From JBJSXJ01 sp044235425 (GTDB lineage Bacteria; Planctomycetota; Planctomycetia; Pirellulales; Pirellulaceae): a stretch of DNA of 64,000 bases. The first letter of the stretch is position 1. Every line of letters starts with the position of its first letter. The stretch is taken from the NCBI GenBank assembly GCA_044235425.1, contig JBIIHW010000002.1, positions 124,001-188,000 of the forward strand, read 5' to 3'. The notes under the pieces are model-generated. The model had not been told where the DNA came from. It worked only from the letters and a program-made list of their open reading frames with translations, and made no database searches. Made by a program: the position numbers and the translations under genes. This document shows positions 17,861-25,831 of this stretch, piece by piece.

Positions 17861-18034
17861 CACAGCGCTAGCGTCAGCCACAAAGCGCTAGCGTCAGCCA
17901 CAAAGCGCTAGTGTCAGCTACACAGCGCTAGTGTCAGCCACACAGCGCTAGTGTCAGCCACACAGCGCTAGTGTCAGCCACACAGCGCTAGCGTCAGCTA
18001 CAAAGCGCTAGTGTCAGCCACACAGCGCTAGTGT
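17861..18034. repeat. 20-bp tandem repeat array, eight full units plus a partial one
   Basis: Eight consecutive 20-base units (consensus CACAGCGCTAGTGTCAGCCA) run from 17861 to 18020, followed by a 14-base partial unit; a fragment precedes the array at 17853. Variation is limited to a few positions (CACA/CAAA, AGTG/AGCG, CCA/CTA). Each unit contains the palindrome AGCGCT inside the longer near-palindrome TAGCGCTA/CTAGCGCT. There are no unique spacers, so it is not a CRISPR array. It lies between convergent genes, where it could act in termination or nucleoid organisation. Confidence 0.93.
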
Positions 18035-18049
18035 CTAGTTTTGCGGTCC

Positions 18050-18439
18050 TTACCAGGGGGAGCGTACGGGGGCTACGCCAAACTGACGAGTGTGACTGGG
18101 CCACAGCGGTGTGCCGTAGAAACCAGTGCCCTGATATTCCAGTCCTTCCGCACCGCCATTGGTCCCGAAGGGCCGACGAAACTGCGGGTAGATTGGACGC
18201 ACGGTCGATTGGGCTACGCCCCAGCTCCATTCGGCCGACGAATTCGCCTGTGGCGGAACCACCAGCGGAACCGGATAGCCAGAAGCCGTGTGCTGATATT
18301 CCGTATGCCATGCCATGCGGCGCGCTTGACGGTTGGCGTTTAGCTCAGCGTGACGAGGATGGCCGGCCGTCGCCATCGTGGTCGTCAACAGAACGAACGC
18401 TGCGATCGCCAGTGTCAGGAGTGAGAAAGTCCGTTTCAT
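18050..18439 (-). CDS. Small secreted protein of unknown function
   Basis: This 129-residue protein has a clear signal peptide (MKRTFSLLTLAIAAFVLLTT, then TMATAGH). The mature part is rich in His, Pro, Arg and aromatic residues (GHPRHAELNANRQARRMAW; PIYPQFRRPFGTNG) and lacks any domain I recognise. The ATG at 18439 is used; TTG at 18445 is two codons upstream. The preceding minus-strand gene also encodes a small His- and Tyr-rich secreted protein, so the pair may share a role at the cell surface. Similar short proteins are frequent in planctomycete genomes. Confidence 0.7.
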   Translation of the reverse strand: MKRTFSLLTLAIAAFVLLTTTMATAGHPRHAELNANRQARRMAWHTEYQHTASGYPVPLVVPPQANSSAEWSWGVAQSTVRPIYPQFRRPFGTNGGAEGLEYQGTGFYGTPLWPSHTRQFGVAPVRSPW

Positions 18440-18531
18440 GATCAATTCATCCGTAATCGGGACAAGTTCAAGGTAATAGGATCGAGGGTTGTCAGGTTGT
18501 TACCGGATTGCGTCGCAGTAGGAACCGGATG

Positions 18532-19179
18532 TTAGCGCGGAAGGCGTAGGAACTGGTGAACGTGAGACACCGTGCCTTTGAAGGGCGGTGCATACCAGTG
18601 CACGCTGGCGCGGGTGAAGCCGCGGCCATCGTCATATTCACGATGATAGGTGCGATGATGTGGATACATGAACTCATGTGGCATGAGCGGTTGATAGGTG
18701 ATGTAGGTATGTCCGACGTGCTGGGGAATCGGTCCCGGCGAGACATACAGCTGAGCACCCTGAGGACTGCAGTTGGAGCCCGCAAAGTAGTTGTAGAACA
18801 GGTCTGGTTGCCCGTAGTAGTACGGTTTGCAGCTGGCATCGTCCGTGATCTGGCCATGCAGTCGACTACCAATACCCGCTCCATAAGGATACCGCCCGGC
18901 CGCTCCGCGACCGTTCAGAACTGGGGCGACATGTCCGTGACCCAAATGACCGTGACCCAAATGAGCAGCTCCGGCCTGCAGTCGGCTACGCACGCCGGCC
19001 GTTCCTGCATAGTCGCCGGATTCCGAGATCACTTCGGCTTCGTCGCCGCTCACGACCTTGGGTTCGTCGCCAGCTCGAGCCACGCTGGAGTTGGTTAGCG
19101 TGTGAGAGAAGAACAGCGCACTGCCGGCCACAGCCAGCAAGGCAGTGAATCGGCGTAACCGACGGAAATCGCAACGCAT
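18532..19179 (-). CDS. Secreted His/Gly/Tyr-rich protein of unknown function
   Basis: This 215-residue protein starts at an ATG with a good AAGGAG site 8 bases upstream. An Arg-rich start (MRCDFRRLRRFTALLAVAG) and hydrophobic segment form a signal peptide. The mature protein has a GHGHLGHGH stretch, a YYYGQPDLFYNYFAGSNC segment and many His/Tyr residues towards the C-terminus. Metal binding is conceivable from the His clusters but not demonstrated. It is followed about 90 bases later by the 129-residue secreted protein on the same strand. No family recognised. Confidence 0.75.
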   Translation of the reverse strand: MRCDFRRLRRFTALLAVAGSALFFSHTLTNSSVARAGDEPKVVSGDEAEVISESGDYAGTAGVRSRLQAGAAHLGHGHLGHGHVAPVLNGRGAAGRYPYGAGIGSRLHGQITDDASCKPYYYGQPDLFYNYFAGSNCSPQGAQLYVSPGPIPQHVGHTYITYQPLMPHEFMYPHHRTYHREYDDGRGFTRASVHWYAPPFKGTVSHVHQFLRLPR

Positions 19180-19237
19180 CGCGGTGCTCCTTGAATGATT
19201 CGACCGAGTCGCAGTCGAGGGGGAGAGAGCGCGAAGC

Positions 19238-19257
19238 TGCGGCCCCCGGGGGCCGCA
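19238..19257. promoter_or_regulatory. Perfect 20-bp GC-only-core palindrome
   Basis: TGCGGCCCCC is followed directly by its exact reverse complement GGGGGCCGCA with no loop. The site is about 60 bases upstream of the start codon of the minus-strand secreted-protein gene, in its likely leader or promoter. It could be a regulator site or, in RNA, a hairpin. The function is inferred from position only. Confidence 0.45.
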
Positions 19258-19426
19258 CGTTGCGAGTTCCCTCTCGACGTGAATTGGCGGGTTAAGCGTA
19301 GTTTAGGTAGGCCAGGGAACTGGCGTCCCCTTGGTAATTATCTTGTCGGCAGATCGATTTCCGCCGGTGAACCTTTGTTTTCCCAAAATGGCAATCTTAC
19401 CCAGTCTGCCAGTTCTAGCGTCCTAA

Positions 19427-19460
19427 CCGACTGGGAGCCGGTCGGCAAAGTCGCTATAAT
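19427..19460 (+). promoter_or_regulatory. Putative top6B promoter with overlapping inverted repeat
   Basis: A perfect TATAAT lies at 19455-19460, 67 bases upstream of the top6B TTG start. No good TTGACA sits 16-18 bases upstream; that position falls inside an inverted repeat CCGAC-9 nt-GTCGG (19427-19445). The arrangement would suit a promoter controlled by a bound protein. No transcript data support it. Confidence 0.45.
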
Positions 19461-19527
19461 CCCTGCTGTTTAGCACGATGAACGCATCGCTCGCTGGCAT
19501 TCACCCGTCGGTAACGGAGTACCTACG

Positions 19528-21735
19528 TTGTCTCAGCAAAAGAAATCATCCTCTGATCAAGCCGCAGCCGCCGCTGATTTGGACTCGGAACAGGCAGCTT
19601 CAGATCCGGCAGCTCAAGATCATGAGCCCCAGGACTCGGGCACTGCCAACCGTGGGCCGGCGACTGGGCGTGGTGAATCGCGCCGGCGCGTGACAGCCGA
19701 GTCGATGGCGGCCAAGCAGCGAGATATTTCGGTGAGCGAGTTCTTTGCCAAGAACCGCCATCTGCTCGGGTTTGACAATCCGCGTAAAGCGCTGCTGACG
19801 ACGGTGAAGGAAGCGGTCGACAATTCGCTCGATGCCTGCGAAGAAGCGGGAATTGTTCCGGAGATTTGGGTGTCAATTGAGCCGACGGGCAATAACCGGT
19901 TCAAAGTTGGGGTGCAGGATAATGGTCCTGGCATCGTGAAAAAACAGATTCCGCTCATCTTCGGCAAGCTGCTGTATGGCTCAAAGTTTCATCGGCTGCG
20001 GATGAGTCGTGGTCAGCAGGGGATTGGCATCAGTGCGGCGGGGATGTACGGCATGCTGACGACGGGCAAGCCGGTGCGCATTATTTCCAAAACGTCGCCG
20101 CGTAAGCCGGCTCACTATTTCGAGCTGCAGATTGACACGAAACGTAATTTGCCCGAGATCATCAACGGCAAGGGCGAGGGGGAAGATATTCCGGCGGGCG
20201 AAAAGGGGCACAAATATATTGCGGATCGCGGTATCGATTGGGTCGCTCACTATCCTGCCGTGACCAAGACCAAAGCCTCCGCTGCTACCAGCACCACCAG
20301 CAGCTCCACTGATACCGCAGATGCCGCCGCCGCTTCCACCACCGCGGCTGCTCCGCGTTTAGGTCCTGAAGTGAAGAGTGGCACGCGAGTCACTATTGAA
20401 CTGGAAGGTCGTTACATTCGTGGTCGTGGCAGTGTGGATGAATACCTGGAGCAGACGGCGATTGCCAATCCGCATGTGACGATTCACTATCGCGACGCGG
20501 ATGGGGAGGAGACAACCTACAGTCGTTCAACGGAAACCTTGCCGCCCGAGCCCAAGGAAATCAAGCCTCATCCATACGGCGTGGAGTTGGGGCGATTGGT
20601 GACGATGCTCAAGGACACCCCAGCGGGAACGATCAGTCAGTTTTTGACGGAGTCATTTTCGCGGGTGACGTCGAGCGTGGCGCGCACGGTCTGTGAAGCG
20701 GCCAAGATCAGCACTCGGGCGAATCCCAAGCGGATCGGTCGTCAGGAAGCCGATTCGCTCTATCAAGCAATTCAAACCACTCGCATTAGTTCACCGGCCA
20801 CGGACTGTTTGGTACCGATTGGTGAGCCGTTGATCTTGAAGGGCTTACATCAGGTTGTACCGGGCGAGTTTTATTGTGCGGCCACACGGCCACCAGCGGT
20901 TTATCGCGGTAATCCGTTTCTGATCGAGGTAGGACTGGCTTACGGTGGTTCGAGCACCGCGCAAAAAGTGACGCTCGAAGCACTCACCGAATTATTATTG
21001 GAAAGCGATGCGCGGACGCTGCGGCAATTCCTGCTGAACACGTTCGATGGCATCGGCAGTGATGCGGCGGAGAAGATTCTGAACGTTGCCAAAATGGGCA
21101 CTCGTCAAAGTCCTGCACGGATGAAAAAAGATGAAATCGCTCAGCTGCATTCGGCGATGAAGAATGTAAATTTCAGCGATGGACAGACGATGCAGGTGTT
21201 GCGGTATGCGAATCGAGTGCCGCTGCAGTTTCAGCCAGCAGCCTGCGCGATTACGCAGTCGGTGATTGCCAATAACTGGCGTTCTTACGGGTTGCATCAG
21301 TCACGCGGTCAGTTACCTCACGGACCCATCACGGTGATGGTGCATGTGGCGAGTGTATGGGTGCCTTTTACGAGTGAATCGAAAGAGGCGATTGCTGCTT
21401 ATCCTGAAATTCAAAAAGAGTTGCGACTGGGTTTGCAGGCGGTTGGCCGCAAGTTGGCACTTTATTTAAATCGTCGTAATCGAGTGAAGCAGGAGGGCGA
21501 GCGACGTTCGATCTTCCTGCGTTATTTGGGTGAGGTGGCGCAGGCGGTAGGCACGATCCAAGACCTGGATGACAAACATCGCAGCTCGTTGTACGAGCGC
21601 CTGCTGCATGTTGCCAAACGCAAAACGGCAGAGGCCGACACTCGATTTGATGATCGAGGTAACAAGAAGGTGGAGTCGGAGGAGGATTTCGGCGACAACG
21701 TGTTGATTGTCGGCGAGTCATCAGATTCAGTTTAA
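19528..21735 (+). CDS. top6B: DNA topoisomerase VI subunit B
   Basis: This 735-residue GHKL ATPase subunit of type IIB topoisomerase opens and relaxes DNA by ATP-driven strand passage with subunit A. Motifs are intact: EAVDNSLDACEEAGI (about 95-109, Bergerat N-box), VQDNGPGI (about 129-136) and SRGQQGIGISAAGMYGM (about 161-177). The transducer domain follows. Two features are unusual: an N-terminal low-complexity Ser/Ala/Glu-rich extension of about 70 residues, and a Ser/Thr/Ala insert (about 249-278) between ATPase and transducer regions. It starts at TTG with GGAG about 9 bases upstream. top6A follows 13 bases after the stop. Topo VI is typical of archaea and plants and rare in bacteria; planctomycetes are among the bacterial carriers. 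Confidence 0.95.
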   Translation: MSQQKKSSSDQAAAAADLDSEQAASDPAAQDHEPQDSGTANRGPATGRGESRRRVTAESMAAKQRDISVSEFFAKNRHLLGFDNPRKALLTTVKEAVDNSLDACEEAGIVPEIWVSIEPTGNNRFKVGVQDNGPGIVKKQIPLIFGKLLYGSKFHRLRMSRGQQGIGISAAGMYGMLTTGKPVRIISKTSPRKPAHYFELQIDTKRNLPEIINGKGEGEDIPAGEKGHKYIADRGIDWVAHYPAVTKTKASAATSTTSSSTDTADAAAASTTAAAPRLGPEVKSGTRVTIELEGRYIRGRGSVDEYLEQTAIANPHVTIHYRDADGEETTYSRSTETLPPEPKEIKPHPYGVELGRLVTMLKDTPAGTISQFLTESFSRVTSSVARTVCEAAKISTRANPKRIGRQEADSLYQAIQTTRISSPATDCLVPIGEPLILKGLHQVVPGEFYCAATRPPAVYRGNPFLIEVGLAYGGSSTAQKVTLEALTELLLESDARTLRQFLLNTFDGIGSDAAEKILNVAKMGTRQSPARMKKDEIAQLHSAMKNVNFSDGQTMQVLRYANRVPLQFQPAACAITQSVIANNWRSYGLHQSRGQLPHGPITVMVHVASVWVPFTSESKEAIAAYPEIQKELRLGLQAVGRKLALYLNRRNRVKQEGERRSIFLRYLGEVAQAVGTIQDLDDKHRSSLYERLLHVAKRKTAEADTRFDDRGNKKVESEEDFGDNVLIVGESSDSV

Positions 21736-21748
21736 CTTGGTTGGTTCC

Positions 21749-22888
21749 ATGGCGAAGAAATCCAGTAAAGCAAGTTCCGCGTCCGGTAAGGTTTCTGACA
21801 AAGACAAACGCACGATGGGAGCTCTCCGTGACTTGGCCACGCAGGTGGTTGAATTTGCGGAGCGCAGTCGCGCGCCGCACATGGATATCCCCTCCCGCTC
21901 GCTCTCGAACGTGCGCTTCAATCAGTCGCGCAAAATCATTGAGATGGGAGGTGGATCAAACCGCCGCGAACTTTTCAACTTGTCGCAGGCGAAGAGTTTC
22001 ATGCAGACTGTGCTCGTGGCGTCCGGCTGCAAACAGCTGATCGAGCAGGGGAAATCGACGAGTATCCGAGGTCTTTACTATTTGCTGAAGCATACGATTG
22101 AAGGCACGTCGGAGGAGACATTTTCTGATCAGGCCGAAAGTGATCCGATCATCGAAGATGTGGAGGTGATGCTGGATGCGCTGCGCGAAGAACTCCACCT
22201 CTACGCACAGAAGCGCGGTGAAATGGTCGGCAAGATTACGCTGGTTGATAAAGGCGACGAAATTGATTGCTCCCGGATGGGCTCCGGAGGTTACGGCATT
22301 CCCTCGATTGTCGAACCAGACATTATTCAATTCAAGAAATGCGATGCGGACTTCATTCTGCATGTGGAAAAAGATACGGTTTGGCAGCGTTTCAATGAGG
22401 ACCGGTTCTGGGAAAAGAACCGCTGTATTTTGACTCATGGAAGCGGGCAGCCACCCCGTGGTGTGCGGCGCATGCTCAATCGTCTCCACGACGAACTGCA
22501 GCTGCCCATTTACTGCCTGCTCGACAATGATCCCTGGGGTTACTACATCTACAGTGTGATCAAGCAAGGATCGATTAACCTGGCTTATGAGTCCCGGCGT
22601 ATGGCCATCCCCAATGCGCGTTTTTTGGGACTGCGTAGCAGCGACTTTCAGCGCTGCAAGCTAAGTAACAGCGTGCAGATCAAATTGAATGAACAGGATA
22701 TCAAGCGTGCACAACAGATCGCTCAGTATCCCTGGTTTGCCAACAAAAAAGCGTGGCAAAAAGAAATTGATCTGATGCTCAAAAACAACTTCAAGCTGGA
22801 AGTCGAAGCGCTCATCAGCAAGGACATCAGCTACGTCACCGAAACGTACGTCCCCGAGCGGTTAGAGGAAGGCGACTTCCTCGACTAG
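21749..22888 (+). CDS. top6A: DNA topoisomerase VI subunit A (Spo11-like)
   Basis: This 379-residue subunit is the DNA-cleaving half of topoisomerase VI and a relative of Spo11. The cleavage motif RGLYY lies at residues 107-111 in the WHD domain; the Tyr pair supplies the active-site tyrosine. The Toprim domain shows VEKD (206-209) with its catalytic Glu and DNDPWG (259-264) with the metal-binding Asp pair. An N-terminal Lys/Ser-rich lead of about 25 residues precedes the conserved part. The start ATG is 13 bases after the top6B stop, which indicates a two-gene operon. All expected catalytic residues are present, so the enzyme is probably active. The gene converges with the TPR gene, only 7 bases apart. 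Confidence 0.95.
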   Translation: MAKKSSKASSASGKVSDKDKRTMGALRDLATQVVEFAERSRAPHMDIPSRSLSNVRFNQSRKIIEMGGGSNRRELFNLSQAKSFMQTVLVASGCKQLIEQGKSTSIRGLYYLLKHTIEGTSEETFSDQAESDPIIEDVEVMLDALREELHLYAQKRGEMVGKITLVDKGDEIDCSRMGSGGYGIPSIVEPDIIQFKKCDADFILHVEKDTVWQRFNEDRFWEKNRCILTHGSGQPPRGVRRMLNRLHDELQLPIYCLLDNDPWGYYIYSVIKQGSINLAYESRRMAIPNARFLGLRSSDFQRCKLSNSVQIKLNEQDIKRAQQIAQYPWFANKKAWQKEIDLMLKNNFKLEVEALISKDISYVTETYVPERLEEGDFLD

Positions 22889-22895
22889 TTCCGGA

Positions 22896-24077
22896 TCATT
22901 GGGAAATGAGTGCTCGAGCAGGTTCATATTGTGGATTCTGCTGCAAGGCTCGTTGAGTCCAGCGAGCGGCATCGCCGGGTTCACCGAATTCCAGGGCAAT
23001 CTGGGCGAGTTCCACGGAGATCGCTGGATCATCGGCGTGTGCTCCTGCGATTTCGGTTAAGTTCTTCACTCGGCGACTGGCGCGCCGCGCTTCGATCGCA
23101 AATTTGAATGCGGCTTCGGCTTCCTGATGACGACCCAAGGCCGCGAGCGCAGCGGCATAAGTGTAGTTCAGTTCGCTGCTGCGCGGCATGATGGCCCGAG
23201 CTCGTGCAGTCCATTGCAGTGATTTCTCGTAATTACCATCCATCAACTCCACACTTCCCAGCTCTGCCATCGCTCCTAAATTCGGACGTGGCTGCTCGAC
23301 CAGTGGCTCGAGCGTCTGGCGAGCGGCTTGGGTGTTGCCCACCATGCGCTGGCAGTGCGAGAGGCCGACACGAGCTTGGGGTTCGGTGAGGGGGTTGCGG
23401 AGTGCGATGGCATAGTAGCTGCCGGCCTCGACGTACTCATGCGTACGAGTGAGTTGCACGGCCAATTCGAGCGCCGCTTGAGGATGGTCCGGCTGCAGTC
23501 GCAGCGCCTCGCGAAACTCATCGCGGGCCTTACTCGGCCAGCCGATATCGCGCTGCAAGATCCCCAGCAGATAATGGGGCTGTGCATCTTGCGGTGCCTC
23601 TGTTTGCCACCGTTCCACAATCTCTACTGCCTCATTTACTCGGCCGGTCACGAGCAAGCCGATGGCGAACGCTTCATGCACTACAACAGATTCCTCAGCA
23701 GGTTCCGTCACCAGTTGACGATAGTAAGCCTGATAGCCGCGCAATTCACCTAGTTGCGCCTGGAGCAGCAGTTGTTCTCGTAGCACCGCAAGATCGTTCC
23801 CGCCCGCGCGCTGAGCTAGTTCCAGTTGACGCTGACAGTCTGCGATTCGACCTTGCTGGCGAGCCAGTCGAGCGCGCAGCAGCAATGTATTGGTTGTCAC
23901 TCCAAAATATCGCTCGGTTTGGTTGAGCCAGCGTGCGGCAGAAACGAAGTCTTTTCGGAGGAGTGCTTGCCGCGCAAGCGATTGAGTCCATGGACCACCA
24001 CGCCACCAGCCGAGCAATAGCAGCAGCGTCGGCAGGGCGACGAGGAGAAACCAGCGTTGTCGAGAGGACACTTTCAC
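22896..24077 (-). CDS. TPR-repeat protein with N-terminal membrane anchor
   Basis: This 393-residue protein starts at GTG. Residues of about 9-24 (WFLLVALPTLLLLLGWW) form a signal anchor; the rest is helical TPR repeats, clearest in PHYLLGILQRDIGWPSKARD and DEFREALRLQPDHPQAALEL. TPR proteins are protein-protein interaction scaffolds. The gene is divergent from the FG-GAP/haem lipoprotein, with about 143 bases between starts. In planctomycetes and acidobacteria TPR proteins often sit beside FG-GAP/ASPIC proteins, so a shared complex on the periplasmic side of the membrane is plausible. The partner is not proven. Confidence 0.85.
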   Translation of the reverse strand: MKVSSRQRWFLLVALPTLLLLLGWWRGGPWTQSLARQALLRKDFVSAARWLNQTERYFGVTTNTLLLRARLARQQGRIADCQRQLELAQRAGGNDLAVLREQLLLQAQLGELRGYQAYYRQLVTEPAEESVVVHEAFAIGLLVTGRVNEAVEIVERWQTEAPQDAQPHYLLGILQRDIGWPSKARDEFREALRLQPDHPQAALELAVQLTRTHEYVEAGSYYAIALRNPLTEPQARVGLSHCQRMVGNTQAARQTLEPLVEQPRPNLGAMAELGSVELMDGNYEKSLQWTARARAIMPRSSELNYTYAAALAALGRHQEAEAAFKFAIEARRASRRVKNLTEIAGAHADDPAISVELAQIALEFGEPGDAARWTQRALQQNPQYEPARALISQ

Positions 24078-24220
24078 GGGTAGCCGAATTCCTGCAGGTC
24101 AACGAAGGAGGAGGGAACAGCAGGGGGCTCCCAGCTATGAAAAGAAATGGCCGGGAATCACCTGGCATCAGTGCGATGCATTATAGTAAGAGCGACTGAG
24201 GGGGTCCAAAGGTGATTCGT

Positions 24221-25831
24221 ATGCTCACACTCGATTCGTCATCGATTCGCTGCTGGCACCAAGCCAAACCGCTGGTTCTGCTGCTAGTCAGCTTGACCTT
24301 GGCGACCGCTTGCACGTCTCGGTCGCAAAGTGGACCAGCGGTTATCTCGGTTGTGAACCTCGAGGCCCAGCATTCCTTGCCACCCTGGACCCCTGCGGAA
24401 GTAGCGCGGATCGAGCAGCAGGTGGAGTCCTTCTGCGGTAATTGCCATGCCACTCCGCGCCCCGATATTTTTCCGCGCGACGCCTGGCCAGAGGAAATCC
24501 AGCGCGGATTCGGTTTGTACTTTGAGTCTCGTCGCACCGATTTGGAAGTTCCTCGAATGGTCGATGTGGTGCGTTACTATCGTGAGCGAGCTCCGGAGAC
24601 ATTCGAGATCCCCATTCCGGAGAAGACGATCGCCAAGTCGCCCGTGCGTTGGCGGCCAGCCGCGGGAGAACTGGGGGAAAAGCTGCTCTTGCCGTCGACG
24701 AGCAATTTGTTGTGGGTACCACCCGGCGATGGGCGACCAGCGCGAATCTTGAGTGGTGACATGCGACTGGGCGATGTACGGCAAGTGACGTTGTCCGGAC
24801 AGCAGGTGATCGAGCCGCAACTGCTCGCCAAGTTCGCCCACATTGCTCACCTGGAAGTGATCGATCTTGATCGAGATGGAGGCGATGATTTCCTGGTGGC
24901 GGAACTGGGTAGTTTTGAACCAGCGGATCAGTCGGGTGGCAAGGTCATGTGGTTACGCTGGGACGAGCAGCAGCGGCGTCACGAGCCGTTCGAACTGGCA
25001 GCGGGCTTGGGGCGCGTCGCAGATGTACGTGCGGCTGACTTCGATCAGGATGGTGATCTTGACTTAGTTGTCGCTGAATTTGGCTGGCATCGTACGGGCC
25101 AGATCCAGGTCTTGTGGAATGAACGATGCACCGCCAGTGAGCAGAAGTTTCGTCGGCAGGTGATTGATCCCACTCCCGGCGCGATCCATGTTCCCACCTG
25201 TGACCTTAACCAGGATGGCCGGCCTGATTTTGTGGCTCTCATCAGTCAAGAGAAAGAGGCCGTGGTAGCTTATTTGGGGCTAACGGATGGCACGTTCCAG
25301 CGCCAGTTATTGTGGCAAGCGAATGATCCGTCCTACGGTTCTAGTGGCCTAGAACTCGCCGATCTCGATCGAGACGGTGACCTCGATGTGCTATTCACCA
25401 ACGGTGACACGTTCGACAACATGCACATCAAGCCCTATCACGGCGTTCAGATTCTCTGGAATGACGGGCAACTTGCATTTCGCCATCAGTTTTTAGCGGC
25501 GATGCCAGGAGCGTATCGAGCGTTGGCAGGAGATGTGGATGCGGATGGCGACATCGATATCGTCGTCTCGGCGTTTCTGCCACAAGAGCCACTCACCGTA
25601 TTCGATGCTACGCAGCATCATTCACTGGTCTGGCTGGAGCGAGCGTCAAATGGAGATTATCAGCGACATGTTTTAGAGCAGGGTAATTTCAACCATGCTA
25701 CGATCGTGCTCGCCGATTGTGATTCCGACGGTGATCTGGATTTGGTGGTAGGTGAGTTTCCACGAGCCGGTGACTCGCCTTATCCACGGTTTCGATTCTG
25801 GTGGAATGAAGGATTAGGACATGATCGCTGA
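24221..25831 (+). CDS. FG-GAP/VCBS-repeat lipoprotein with N-terminal haem-binding motif
   Basis: This 536-residue lipoprotein has LATAC at about residue 31. A single c-type haem site FCGNCHATP follows at about residue 73, in a short helical domain. The remainder is a beta-propeller-type array of at least six calcium-binding FG-GAP/VCBS repeats, recognisable as DxDxDGxxD motifs: DLDRDGGDD, DFDQDGDLD, DLNQDGRPD, DLDRDGDLD, DVDADGDID and DCDSDGDLD. GTG at 24212 is a possible earlier start, but AAAGGTGA fits as the ribosome site of ATG 24221. The gene overlaps the ceramidase-like gene by 11 bases. A haem domain joined to a propeller suggests an extracytoplasmic redox or adhesion role; no substrate is evident. 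Confidence 0.88.
   Translation: MLTLDSSSIRCWHQAKPLVLLLVSLTLATACTSRSQSGPAVISVVNLEAQHSLPPWTPAEVARIEQQVESFCGNCHATPRPDIFPRDAWPEEIQRGFGLYFESRRTDLEVPRMVDVVRYYRERAPETFEIPIPEKTIAKSPVRWRPAAGELGEKLLLPSTSNLLWVPPGDGRPARILSGDMRLGDVRQVTLSGQQVIEPQLLAKFAHIAHLEVIDLDRDGGDDFLVAELGSFEPADQSGGKVMWLRWDEQQRRHEPFELAAGLGRVADVRAADFDQDGDLDLVVAEFGWHRTGQIQVLWNERCTASEQKFRRQVIDPTPGAIHVPTCDLNQDGRPDFVALISQEKEAVVAYLGLTDGTFQRQLLWQANDPSYGSSGLELADLDRDGDLDVLFTNGDTFDNMHIKPYHGVQILWNDGQLAFRHQFLAAMPGAYRALAGDVDADGDIDIVVSAFLPQEPLTVFDATQHHSLVWLERASNGDYQRHVLEQGNFNHATIVLADCDSDGDLDLVVGEFPRAGDSPYPRFRFWWNEGLGHDR

Larger units (their letters stand above)
19180..19527. other. Divergent intergenic region upstream of the topoisomerase VI operon
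   Basis: These 348 bases separate a minus-strand secreted-protein gene from top6B. I see no gene here. The region holds a perfect 20-bp palindrome (19238-19257) on the side of the minus-strand gene, and a TATAAT box with an overlapping short inverted repeat on the top6B side. A second 7-bp inverted repeat (CCCAGTC/GACTGGG, about 19399-19435) precedes the box. Confidence 0.6.

Noticed and set aside
17861..18034. Possible CRISPR array
   Set aside because: Units are contiguous with no unique spacers and there are no cas genes nearby.
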